Assembly: GCA_034659995.1 (NCBI GenBank)
Contig: JAYEIH010000016.1
Location: 1-5,284 of the forward strand
Reading direction: 5' to 3'
Length of the DNA stretch: 5,284 nucleotides
From: JAYEIH01 sp034659995
Lineage (GTDB): Archaea; Methanobacteriota_B; Thermococci; Methanofastidiosales; B48-G16
The notes beneath the pieces are model-generated. The model was not told where the DNA came from and searched no databases. It saw only the letters and a list, made by a program, of their open reading frames with translations. This document shows, in pieces, positions 1 to 5,284 of the stretch (its first letter is position 1; each line of letters opens with the position of its first letter). A program made the position numbers and the translations under genes.

Positions 1-127
1 GATCTTCAAATATTTCCTTCGCCGTAGCCTTCTTTTTCTCCCACATTATTCTCATAATTTTGCTTTCTATTCGTCCCAACACTTTTTCAATTCCCCTTTT
101 ACCAGGGGTGTACTCGAAATCGAACAT
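1..127 (-). CDS. BlaI/MecI-family winged-helix transcriptional regulator (partial, N-terminal part)
   Basis: The minus strand reads from an ATG at 127 to the window edge with no stop, giving 42 complete codons; the gene continues to the left. The first twelve residues are MFDFEYTPGKRG. The following stretch, about residues 14-42, has the pattern of the first helices of the BlaI/MecI/CopY family: LGRIESKIMRIMW, then a charged turn, then ATAKEIFED, corresponding to the family's L-x-x-x-E-x-x-IM-x-x-LW followed by T-x-x-E-I. Members are dimeric DNA-binding repressors; in bacteria many are inactivated by a partner M56 metallopeptidase (BlaR1/MecR1). No such partner is visible, but the left flank is missing. 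The start has no Shine-Dalgarno site and sits 27 bases after a TATA-like box, so a leaderless message is likely. The divergent gene at 229 is the obvious candidate target, which is inference. Only the N-terminal third of a typical 120-140 residue family member is present. Confidence 0.78.
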   Translation of the reverse strand, partial: MFDFEYTPGKRGIEKVLGRIESKIMRIMWEKKKATAKEIFED

Positions 128-147
128 ATCTTCTATTTGCACAGGAT

Positions 148-160
148 AGTTTTAATATCT
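148..160 (-). promoter_or_regulatory. Archaeal TATA-like promoter of the BlaI-like gene (leaderless)
   Basis: On the minus strand this reads AGATATTAAAAC, preceded by a purine-rich GAGAAA stretch that could act as a BRE. Its centre lies about 27 bases before the ATG at 127, which would put the transcription start at or next to the start codon. No Shine-Dalgarno-like sequence lies just before the ATG, in keeping with a leaderless archaeal message. Confidence 0.5.
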
Positions 161-196
161 TTCTCTGCCCGCCCCATACTACAGGAGAGAATAGAA

Positions 197-207
197 AAAT
201 ATTTATT
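197..207 (+). promoter_or_regulatory. Archaeal TATA-like promoter of the 229 gene (leaderless)
   Basis: The sequence AAATATTTATT is centred about 27 bases before the ATG at 229 and is preceded by a purine run (GAAAA) suitable for a BRE. A GGAG at 208-211 is 17 bases from the ATG, too far for a normal Shine-Dalgarno. The geometry mirrors that of the divergent gene, which strengthens both calls. Confidence 0.5.
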
Positions 208-228
208 GGAGAAAAAGAGAGCAAAGTA

Positions 229-1344
229 ATGGCAAAAAAAATTGCGACAGTTTGCGCAATATTCCTTATACTCGTGTTCATCCTCAGAAATGCAAACACC
301 CCCGAGGAAAAAAAAGAAAAAGAACGGGATAGTGCTCTGGAAAATAAATTTGGTGAGATCCCAGAAGGGAAAAGAAAGGATATAAAAGATATTTATCGTC
401 TTTCTCCACTATTCTTGGAAATTTTCCCAAAAAATCTCAGTTCGGAGGAACTAAAACTATATATCGATGAAATACAGGAAATAACAGGAGCTCTTAATGA
501 TCTTCCTCTGTTGCTGAGAGATGATTTTTTAAAATTGATATTTAAAGCAAATCTGGACTCTGAAAAAACTATAGTAGAACTTAGAAATGCCAAAAAGCGA
601 ATAAAAAAAGAGATAGACACTTTCTTGGAGGTGTACCCCATGCTTCACTCGGAAATAAAGCGCGGAATAGAGGATTCGAGATCCATTGGCAATATAAGGA
701 ATATACCAGAGGTTACGGGAATAATCATAGCCCTCCTTAGAACTTGTCAAAACCTACCTTCAGATGTTAGGGAGATCGTGCCGAACTTTGAATGGGTAAA
801 GGATGGGTTTGAGATAGAAGAAATAGAAGAGTTCACTGCCCAGATACTATTGAACTTTGATAATGACACATTCAGAGAATGGTTTGTTAAGAATTATTTT
901 TTGTATGATGTCTCAACATTGAAAATGGCAGAGAATGATTTCTCGGAACTGGAAGAAAAAGATACGGTACCACCAAAAATTGAGTGTGCGGTCGAGATAG
1001 ATGATGAGATTTTTTTTGAGGATGAGTCCCCAGAAACTACCATATCCATATTTGTAGAGGACAATATTAACAGAATCATGAAGGTAAGTGTCTCCATAGG
1101 TGAGTACACAGAAGAGATGAGAGGAGAAGATTCCCTTCACTTTTCCAAGACCCTCACTACAATACTGGAAGTTGGTGCATACCAGGTGGAGATAGAAGTC
1201 ACCGATGCAGGGGGGAATACAGCCTCCAAAACACAAAAATATGAATATTATCCAGACGTCTATACCTTAGAACTTACAGAACTATATGATCCTGAGAAAA
1301 TAAGTGCTGTATGGGAAAAAGCTAAAAAATACAGGCCCATATAG
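229..1344 (+). CDS. Predicted membrane-anchored or secreted protein with an Ig-like domain; ends at an in-frame TAG
   Basis: This ATG-to-TAG frame encodes 371 residues. Residues 5-19 (IATVCAIFLILVFIL) form one hydrophobic segment after MAKK, a signal anchor or signal peptide, so the rest is probably outside the cell. Residues 24-40 are very rich in Lys and Glu. Residues about 45-240 look mostly alpha-helical, with several E/K/L-rich amphipathic stretches; I recognise no family there. Residues about 245-342 look like an Ig-like beta-sandwich: a TVPPKIE entry, alternating hydrophobic strands, and the closing strand pattern GAYQVEIEVTDAGGNTA typical of surface-protein Ig/cadherin-like repeats. 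The frame then enters a charged linker and meets TAG at 1342-1344. The same frame stays open for another 957 bases to a TGA at 2301, so this is probably the front part of one longer protein. The start is chosen for the TATA box 27 bases upstream and for the anchor segment it exposes. Confidence 0.8.
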   Translation: MAKKIATVCAIFLILVFILRNANTPEEKKEKERDSALENKFGEIPEGKRKDIKDIYRLSPLFLEIFPKNLSSEELKLYIDEIQEITGALNDLPLLLRDDFLKLIFKANLDSEKTIVELRNAKKRIKKEIDTFLEVYPMLHSEIKRGIEDSRSIGNIRNIPEVTGIIIALLRTCQNLPSDVREIVPNFEWVKDGFEIEEIEEFTAQILLNFDNDTFREWFVKNYFLYDVSTLKMAENDFSELEEKDTVPPKIECAVEIDDEIFFEDESPETTISIFVEDNINRIMKVSVSIGEYTEEMRGEDSLHFSKTLTTILEVGAYQVEIEVTDAGGNTASKTQKYEYYPDVYTLELTELYDPEKISAVWEKAKKYRPI

Positions 1345-2301
1345 CCTTTTGAAAAAAAAGGCCTTGGATTTGAGGTATATGACGTACAGATCCCTGGAGA
1401 AAAAATAGGAATATATTACGAAGAGATAAAAAACAATATAGAAACGAGAGATCCAGTAAAAATTGCAAAAAGAGGGAATCAAATAATGCACAGGGGTTGT
1501 ATAATACAAAGTGAGTACCCTGAAATTATAAAAAATATACCTCTAAAATCAGGAGTCTGTGGATACGACGCAGAGGTACAAGTGATAATTCTAAACAATC
1601 TGCATAAAGACTATGGAATAAATGCCTCCACTTTCTTAATCCCTGCTTCTCGATCTGGTGGTATGGTAGATCACGCGGAAATTTTTTTACATACGGAGGG
1701 GGGAACTAATATAATGGGTAGCAATTATGAGAGGATATATTTACTGGGAGAGGATCCGTACTCTCGGGATCAAAACTTAATTCTAATGGGGGAAAAAGAT
1801 TGGTTCAAGGTAACAGGTGGGAAAAATGCCTTTCTTCAGATGTTTTCTGGTATTATTTTCCCTTATAGGCCCGATAAAGTTACTATAGAAAAATTTTATT
1901 CCCTGCTTAATGTTGACATTGCTCCTATCTGCCCGTATATAGATATACGAGATGAGTTGCTCAAATCATCCTATGTTGTCTATCCATCATATGTGAACTT
2001 CATTATCGAAGATGCATATGTATCCCAGTTTTTGTCCTACGTAAAGAACCGAGGGATAGATAAAAAGGTGATTTCAGAAGCAAACAAATTGGAATCCGCA
2101 CGAAAATATTGGTATGATAAAAAGGGATATGAACTCTATGAAGGAAAAAACCCTGAAACATTTGTATTCCTTATTCCCTCCTCCCCTTTTAATGCTACCT
2201 ATGTATATATAAATGTGAGAACCTCTCAAGTGGAAAAATTTGTTCAAAAATTAAAAACACACGAAAAGGAAGCATACAAGAGGATTTTATCTCTCCTCTG
2301 A
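229..2301 (+). CDS. Candidate full-length 690-residue surface protein read through an internal TAG (possible pyrrolysine)
   Basis: Bases 229 to 2301 are one continuous frame of 691 codons including the final TGA, broken only by TAG at codon 372. Read as one product, the order is anchor segment (5-19), helical region (about 45-240), Ig-like domain (about 245-342), linker with the TAG (about 343-385), and a C-terminal domain (about 386-690). The C-terminal domain contains SGVCGYDA with Cys444 and GGMVDHAEIFL with His482, an arrangement resembling transglutaminase-like or other papain-fold enzymes. A possible acid partner is Asp509 in LLGEDPYS, but that is uncertain. Without readthrough the anchor would be separated from this domain, which would have no secretion signal. 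Alternatives are a recent nonsense mutation, two separate products, or a sequencing error at 1342-1344. A homopolymer length error would not explain it, because the frame is unchanged across the site. Confidence 0.5.
1342..1344 (+). other. In-frame TAG inside a continuous reading frame
   Basis: The residues before the codon read AVWEKAKKYRPI and those after it read PFEKKGLGFEVYDVQ, in the same frame with similar composition. All five complete stops visible elsewhere (2301, 2287, 2802, 3803, 4764) are TGA or TAA, so TAG is not used as an evident terminator here, though five is a small sample. Several archaea decode UAG as pyrrolysine using PylS and tRNA-Pyl; whether this organism does cannot be seen from the window. 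Confidence 0.55.
1344..1362 (+). other. Stem-loop directly 3' of the in-frame TAG
   Basis: GCCTTTT at 1344-1350 is a perfect complement of AAAAGGC at 1356-1362, giving a 7-bp stem with a GAAAA loop. The first stem base is the G of the TAG. No T tract follows (the next bases are CTTGGATTTG), so it does not look like a terminator. Its position resembles the downstream stem-loops (PYLIS) described after UAG in methanogen methylamine methyltransferase genes. The stem is A/T-heavy and uses an A8 run coding for lysines, so chance pairing is possible. Confidence 0.4.
1486..2301 (+). CDS. Transglutaminase/cysteine-protease-like domain, probably the C-terminal half of the 229 gene
   Basis: This is the part of the frame after the TAG that has an ATG, 271 residues ending at TGA 2301; the frame itself is open from 1345. 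Residues 22-29 (SGVCGYDA, Cys25) and 58-68 (GGMVDHAEIFL, His63) have the look of the nucleophile and histidine motifs of the transglutaminase-like fold, with about 38 residues between them, a usual distance. The rest has alternating strands and helices, ending in a lysine-rich helix, and I recognise no further family. It has no signal peptide of its own. A GAGGG at 1472-1476, nine bases before the ATG, could be a weak ribosome site, so independent translation is possible. However, the ATG lies inside a helix-like stretch (DPVKIAKRGNQIMHRG) that seems to belong to the same domain, favouring translation from upstream. The gene overlaps the opposing gene by 15 bases at its end. Confidence 0.6.
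   Translation: MHRGCIIQSEYPEIIKNIPLKSGVCGYDAEVQVIILNNLHKDYGINASTFLIPASRSGGMVDHAEIFLHTEGGTNIMGSNYERIYLLGEDPYSRDQNLILMGEKDWFKVTGGKNAFLQMFSGIIFPYRPDKVTIEKFYSLLNVDIAPICPYIDIRDELLKSSYVVYPSYVNFIIEDAYVSQFLSYVKNRGIDKKVISEANKLESARKYWYDKKGYELYEGKNPETFVFLIPSSPFNATYVYINVRTSQVEKFVQKLKTHEKEAYKRILSLL
2234..2257 (-). terminator. Possible T-tract terminator of the 164-residue membrane protein gene
   Basis: Downstream of the TAA at 2287, the minus strand carries three T5 runs (2257-2253, 2250-2246, 2238-2234) within 24 bases. Archaeal RNA polymerase can terminate at such T tracts without a hairpin. They lie inside the coding region of the opposing gene, where the A runs encode Lys, so the signal could be incidental. 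Confidence 0.3.
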
Positions 2302-2781
2302 GTTTTTTTTCCTTTTCTTTTTTTCTTCCCTTACTTCTTCTACAATCTCGCCTATATATCCGTGAACACTCCTTATCGTCAGGATGGTTCCTACCACAAA
2401 AAAAATGAAAGCCGGTATTCCAAAAAGCGAGTAGGGGTACTCTCTAGAAATGTACTCATACTTAACCTCTCCTGTGATCGTTATCTCTATTATCTCACTC
2501 GTATTAAACTCCTGAGATTCATCCCGTCTTACAATTACAGTATTTTCTCTATCAAAGATGTCTAAAGAGGTTACCTTGGAAAACTCAAGCCCTGTAAGGC
2601 GTATTTCTGAAAAAGTCTCATTTAACCTTATTTTTTCATTCTTCAAGGTGCCAGTAGAGAGACGCTCTTCCTGCGGTATCATGGCGACAAGAGAAAAAAT
2701 CAGGGCCAGTGCCAAAAATAACATCCCATATTTCATTCCTCTGACAGAAAAAGCCTTAAAAAAAGATTGCCAGAAATCCAT
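2287..2781 (-). CDS. Hypothetical membrane protein with two transmembrane segments
   Basis: I do not recognise this 164-residue protein. It has two clear hydrophobic segments, residues about 18-36 (YGMLFLALALIFSLVAMIP) and about 117-136 (YSLFGIPAFIFFVVGTILTI). Between them is a roughly 80-residue loop with a beta-strand-like alternation of charged and hydrophobic residues. Basic residues before the first segment and a tail rich in Lys, Arg and Glu (from residue 151) predict both ends in the cytoplasm and the loop outside. It lies 20 bases after the oppF-like stop on the same strand, but a T8 tract fills much of that gap and no Shine-Dalgarno precedes the ATG at 2781, so it may have its own transcript. 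An ATG at residue 16 (2736) preceded by AGAGGA is an alternative start but the spacing is too short. The lysine-rich tail is encoded by the T tract that probably terminates the opposing gene. Confidence 0.75.
   Translation of the reverse strand: MDFWQSFFKAFSVRGMKYGMLFLALALIFSLVAMIPQEERLSTGTLKNEKIRLNETFSEIRLTGLEFSKVTSLDIFDRENTVIVRRDESQEFNTSEIIEITITGEVKYEYISREYPYSLFGIPAFIFFVVGTILTIRSVHGYIGEIVEEVREEKKKRKKNSEER
2303..2327 (+). terminator. T-tract terminator after the plus-strand surface protein gene
   Basis: Immediately after the TGA at 2301 come T8 (2303-2310), T4 (2313-2316) and T7 (2318-2324) separated by only a few C residues. No hairpin is needed or obvious. This is the usual form of an archaeal terminator. 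The same bases encode the Lys-rich C terminus of the opposing gene. Confidence 0.55.
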
Positions 2782-2789
2782 AAGAACGG

Positions 2790-2797
2790 AAAAAAAA
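2790..2797 (-). terminator. T8 tract after the oppF-like gene
   Basis: On the minus strand, after the TAA at 2804-2802, the sequence runs TTTCTTTTTTTTCC, giving a T8 tract before the ATG of the next gene. It could end most transporter transcripts here. There is no dyad upstream, so only archaeal-type T-tract termination is suggested. Confidence 0.4.
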
Positions 2798-2801
2798 GAA
2801 A

Positions 2802-3791
2802 TTAAGCATATGGACAGGCTACGAGATGCCCATTACCTTTATCTACCAGTTTGGGATCATTCTGGCTGCACACATCCTTTGCAATAATACACCGTGGATG
2901 GAATCTGCATCCTGAAGGAACATTTGCGCCACTTGGTACCTCTCCTTTTATAGGTAACCTCTTGATCTCTCCCCTCCTCTCGGGTATGGGTTCAGGAACA
3001 GCTTTGAGAAGTGCTTTTGTATAGGGGTGCAGAGGATTATCAATAACCTCGCCAACCTTGCCAAACTCCACAATTCGTCCCAAATACATCACCGCTATCT
3101 CTTCAGCAAAGAACCGAGAGGTGGAAATATCATGGGTAATATAAAGATAGGTCAGTCCTTCTTTCCTCTGAAGCTCTCTCATCAGATCCAGAAGCTCTGC
3201 TCTTATAGAAACATCAAGCATTGAAACTGGTTCATCTGCAACAATGAAACTTGGATCGAGAATCGTTGCTCGGGCAAAGGAGACCCTCTGTCTCTGTCCT
3301 CCTGAAAGCATGTGAGGATGTCTGTGGATATAGTCTTCGGGCGGTGTAATTTTGACCGTTTCCAGAGCCTTAGAAATAAGTTCTTCTCGTTCATGGCGAC
3401 TCTCTCCAATTCCATGAATCAAAAGAGGCTCCTCTAAGATATCGCATATTCTGAATCGTGGATTTATAGAAGCGAAGGGATCCTGATATACCATTTGCAC
3501 CTCCCTCCTGTACGTCTTCAGTTTTTCGCCTCTTAAAGTAGCGATATCCTCACCCTCAAGAATAATACTTCCGGCTGTAGGATCTATAAGTCGCGTGATC
3601 AGTTTTCCCACCGTTGTTTTTCCACAACCACTCTCACCAACAAGGGCCAATGTCTTCTGTTCATCGATAGCAAGCTCTATATCGTCTACTGCTTTTACGT
3701 ACTGCGTTTTTTTTCCTTTTATGGAATCAAAAAAGGAAAGTTTTACTGGAAAATACTTCTTTAAACCTTCTATCTGCAAAATTGGATTCAT
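2802..3791 (-). CDS. oppF: Oligopeptide/dipeptide ABC transporter ATP-binding protein, OppF/DppF type
   Basis: This 329-residue protein is the second ATPase of a peptide importer; it hydrolyses ATP at the cytoplasmic face of the permeases. All nucleotide-binding motifs are intact: Walker A GESGCGKTT at 52-60, Q-loop Gln103 in MVYQDPF, signature LSGGQRQR at 162-169, Walker B FIVADE at 182-187, D-loop with SMLD in place of the common SALD, and His220 of the H-loop in YITHD. The OppF/DppF assignment rests on the long N-terminal insert before the VKAVDD strand and on the motif YQDPFASINPR. The C-terminal extension carries four cysteines in the pattern C-x5-C-x6-C-x17-C, starting with CRFHPRC, the domain characteristic of peptide/nickel importers. 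The ATG at 3791 follows the oppD-like stop by 11 bases and has a GGGAG ribosome site a few bases upstream. Peptide is the best guess for substrate; related importers carry nickel or sugars. Confidence 0.93.
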   Translation of the reverse strand: MNPILQIEGLKKYFPVKLSFFDSIKGKKTQYVKAVDDIELAIDEQKTLALVGESGCGKTTVGKLITRLIDPTAGSIILEGEDIATLRGEKLKTYRREVQMVYQDPFASINPRFRICDILEEPLLIHGIGESRHEREELISKALETVKITPPEDYIHRHPHMLSGGQRQRVSFARATILDPSFIVADEPVSMLDVSIRAELLDLMRELQRKEGLTYLYITHDISTSRFFAEEIAVMYLGRIVEFGKVGEVIDNPLHPYTKALLKAVPEPIPERRGEIKRLPIKGEVPSGANVPSGCRFHPRCIIAKDVCSQNDPKLVDKGNGHLVACPYA

Positions 3792-3802
3792 TTTTTACTC
3801 CC

Positions 3803-4759
3803 TCACAATAAATGACACGCTGCAAACTGGTTAGGACCCACTTCTTTCAGCTTGGGCTCTTCTTTTTTGCATATATCCATCGCATGAGGACATCGTGGAT
3901 GAAACCTGCATCCTGAAGGTGGATCTATCAGATTTGGTGGTGTTCCACGAATAAACTCAAGTTTCTCAATATCCTCATGAAGTTTTGGAATGGCACCGAT
4001 AAGCCTTTGTGTGTAAGGATGTTTTGGTTCTCTGTACAACTTTACACTATCACTTATCTCAACAATCTTACCTGCATACATTATCGCCAACTTATCAACA
4101 ACCTCCGCCAAAATACTTAGATCATGAGTAATAAAAAGTGTTGAAATCTCCAGTTCTTCTTTTAGAGTTTTGAGAAGGTTCATGATCTGAGCCTGCACCA
4201 CCACGTCCAGTGCTGTAGTCGGTTCATCGCAGATGACAAGATCTGGACTCATAAGGAGAGCCATGGCAATAACTACCCGCTGTTTCATTCCACCAGAAAG
4301 CTCGTGAGGGTATCGTGTTATAATGTCTGAAGAAAGCCCCACAAGCTCTAAGTATTGCTTTGATTTATCCATAGCTTCTCTTTTTCCCATCTTGTGGTGG
4401 TACATAATTGGCTCTGCCAGTTGATATCCCACGGTATAAACGGGATTCAACGCATTCATTGCTCCCTGGAATACCATTGAGATTCGTTTCCAGCGTACCT
4501 CTTTTCTCATTTTCGTCTCTGAGTAGCCTGCAATATCTGTACCCGTTAATTCTATCTTCCCATCTACAAGCCGTCCAGGCTGTTGAAGCATCTTGAGTAT
4601 CGATAAAGCCAATGTGCTCTTACCACACGCAGACTCCCCAGCAAGACCCATGGATTCCTTCCTGCCAATATTAAAGGATACGTCATCTACTGCCTTTACC
4701 TGCCCATGTGTGGTAAAGAAGTATGATTTTAAATTTTCTACGTTTAGTATATCGTCCAT
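3803..4759 (-). CDS. oppD: Oligopeptide/dipeptide ABC transporter ATP-binding protein, OppD/DppD type
   Basis: This 318-residue protein is the partner ATPase in the same importer. Motifs are complete: Walker A GESACGKST at 41-49 (Ala-Cys in place of the common Gly-Ser), Q-loop Gln98 in SMVFQGAMNALNPV, signature LSGGMKQR at 154-161, Walker B LVICDE at 174-179, TTALD D-loop and His212 in FITHD. The FQGAMNALNPV and GGMKQRVVIAMAL stretches are typical of OppD/DppD as opposed to OppF. The C terminus contains the same C-x5-C-x6-C-x17-C cysteine set as its neighbour, beginning CRFHPRCP. The ATG at 4759 lies four bases after the permease stop and is preceded by a strong GGTGAT ribosome site that overlaps that stop codon, so translation of the two genes is likely coupled. 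Length is normal for the family. Confidence 0.94.
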   Translation of the reverse strand: MDDILNVENLKSYFFTTHGQVKAVDDVSFNIGRKESMGLAGESACGKSTLALSILKMLQQPGRLVDGKIELTGTDIAGYSETKMRKEVRWKRISMVFQGAMNALNPVYTVGYQLAEPIMYHHKMGKREAMDKSKQYLELVGLSSDIITRYPHELSGGMKQRVVIAMALLMSPDLVICDEPTTALDVVVQAQIMNLLKTLKEELEISTLFITHDLSILAEVVDKLAIMYAGKIVEISDSVKLYREPKHPYTQRLIGAIPKLHEDIEKLEFIRGTPPNLIDPPSGCRFHPRCPHAMDICKKEEPKLKEVGPNQFAACHLL

Positions 4760-4762
4760 TGT

Positions 4763-4768
4763 ATCACC
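4763..4768 (-). promoter_or_regulatory. Ribosome binding site of the oppD-like gene, overlapping the permease stop
   Basis: The minus strand reads GGAGAAGGTGATACAATG; GGTGAT is a perfect match to the 16S anti-Shine-Dalgarno and contains the TGA of the upstream permease. The spacing of a few bases to the ATG at 4759 fixes the start. In contrast with the leaderless first genes at the left, this internal operon gene uses a classical site. Confidence 0.75.
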
Positions 4769-5284
4769 TTCTCCTCATCTTTGGATTTAGTATGGCATCA
4801 AGTGCAGTACCAATCATTACGAAGGTCAGTCCAACAGCAGCTATTGCGAGTCCGGGTGGAATTACCCACCACCACAATCCTTTGAGTGTTGCTCCACCAA
4901 ACTGGGCATCATGGAGTATCTGCCCCCAGGTGAGAGCAGTTGGATCTCCAACCCCCAAGAAACTCAGTCCTGCCTCGGTAAGAAGTGCAGAGGGCACCAT
5001 AAGAGCCATCTGAGCAAATGCGTACGGAATCACTTGAGGGATCATATGTTTAAGAATGATCCGTTTGTTTCCTGCCCCAAGACACCGTGCTGCCTCAATA
5101 TACGTTTCCTCTTTAATCTGTAATCCCATACTCCGCGCCACCTTCGCCGTTCCTGTCCAGTAAAGACATGACATTATTATAATAATATTCCAGATGCTCG
5201 GCTTGAACGCTACGGAAATTAGAATCAATATGGGGAGGAAAGGCAAGGATGCTACTCCTTCATTGAATCGCTGCATCAGCTCGT
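4764..5284 (-). CDS. oppC: Oligopeptide/dipeptide ABC transporter permease, OppC/DppC type (partial, 5' end outside window)
   Basis: The frame is open from the window edge to the TGA at 4764, about 173 residues of the C-terminal part of a protein usually near 280-400 residues. An internal Met at 5276 is not the start: the frame runs upstream through Glu-Leu, and the fragment begins in the middle of the family's conserved ELMQRFNEG region (elsewhere DE-x-x-MR-x-x-D). Several hydrophobic segments are present, around residues 10-24, 28-46, 80-97 and 131-160 counted from that Met. The cytoplasmic EAA loop that contacts the ATPases is clear at 61-80: EAARCLGAGNKRIILKHMIP. The motif LTEAGLSFLGVGDPTALTWG is diagnostic of OppC/DppC-type inner subunits. 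It is the first gene visible in the operon with the two ATPases, and the partner OppB-type permease and binding protein would be expected further right. Confidence 0.93.
   Translation of the reverse strand, partial: ELMQRFNEGVASLPFLPILILISVAFKPSIWNIIIIMSCLYWTGTAKVARSMGLQIKEETYIEAARCLGAGNKRIILKHMIPQVIPYAFAQMALMVPSALLTEAGLSFLGVGDPTALTWGQILHDAQFGGATLKGLWWWVIPPGLAIAAVGLTFVMIGTALDAILNPKMRRR

Noticed and set aside
172..190. Classical BlaI/MecI operator (TACA-N2-TGTA type) near TACTACAGG.
   Set aside because: Only a half site resembling ACTACA is present; the matching arm TGTAGT is missing, so I do not call a bacterial-type operator.
1351..1360. Programmed frameshift or homopolymer sequencing error at the A8 run after the TAG.
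   Set aside because: The frame is the same before and after the site, so no shift is needed to join the two halves; a length error in the A run would break, not restore, the reading frame.
1344..1362. The hairpin as an intrinsic transcription terminator.
   Set aside because: No T tract follows the stem, and archaeal termination normally relies on T tracts; the coding frame continues directly through it.
1282..1509. Minus-strand open frame of 75 codons opposite the TAG region.
   Set aside because: It is a shadow of the plus-strand frame, with an aromatic-rich, low-complexity translation and no start signal.
2558..2887. Plus-strand open frame of 109 codons across the 5' part of the membrane protein gene and the oppF-like 3' end.
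   Set aside because: It crosses two well-supported minus-strand genes, has no recognisable domain and no ribosome site.
1..5284. tRNA, rRNA, CRISPR array or insertion sequence in the window.
   Set aside because: I saw no cloverleaf-like stretch, no regularly spaced repeats, no transposase-like translation and no terminal inverted repeats.

Overview
The window looks archaeal. Two divergent genes each have a TATA-like A/T box centred about 27 bases before the ATG with no room for a Shine-Dalgarno site, as in leaderless archaeal transcripts. Genes end in long T tracts. One gene inside the operon has a perfect GGTGAT ribosome site. AT-rich coding, with many ATA and AGA codons, agrees. I cannot name the species; a euryarchaeal or Thermoplasmata-like lineage is a guess.

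Layout. Bases 1-127 (minus) hold the N-terminal part of a BlaI/MecI-type winged-helix repressor, cut by the window edge. Bases 128-228 are a compact divergent promoter region. Bases 229-2301 (plus) are a single reading frame of 690 residue positions, open except for one TAG at 1342-1344. It starts with a membrane anchor or signal segment, followed by a helical region and an Ig-like beta domain. After the TAG comes a possible transglutaminase/cysteine-protease-like domain. Bases 2287-2781 (minus) encode an unrecognised protein with two membrane segments, which meets the plus-strand gene tail to tail with a 15-base overlap. Bases 2802-5284 (minus) are an oligopeptide ABC transporter operon, transcribed right to left: inner-membrane permease (5' end outside the window), OppD/DppD-type ATPase, OppF/DppF-type ATPase.

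The transporter genes form one tightly spaced operon (gaps of 4 and 11 bases) for ATP-driven uptake of peptides; the binding protein and second permease presumably lie to the right of the window. A T8 tract after the oppF-like stop suggests that the small membrane protein is at least partly a separate unit.

The most interesting point is the in-frame TAG. The frame is identical before and after it, there is no start codon for the next 47 codons, the only later start (1486) falls inside what looks like a helix of the downstream domain, and a 7-bp hairpin begins at the G of the TAG. All five complete stops in the window are TAA or TGA. This fits pyrrolysine insertion or other readthrough at UAG, but a simple nonsense mutation or a two-protein arrangement cannot be excluded from this sequence alone.
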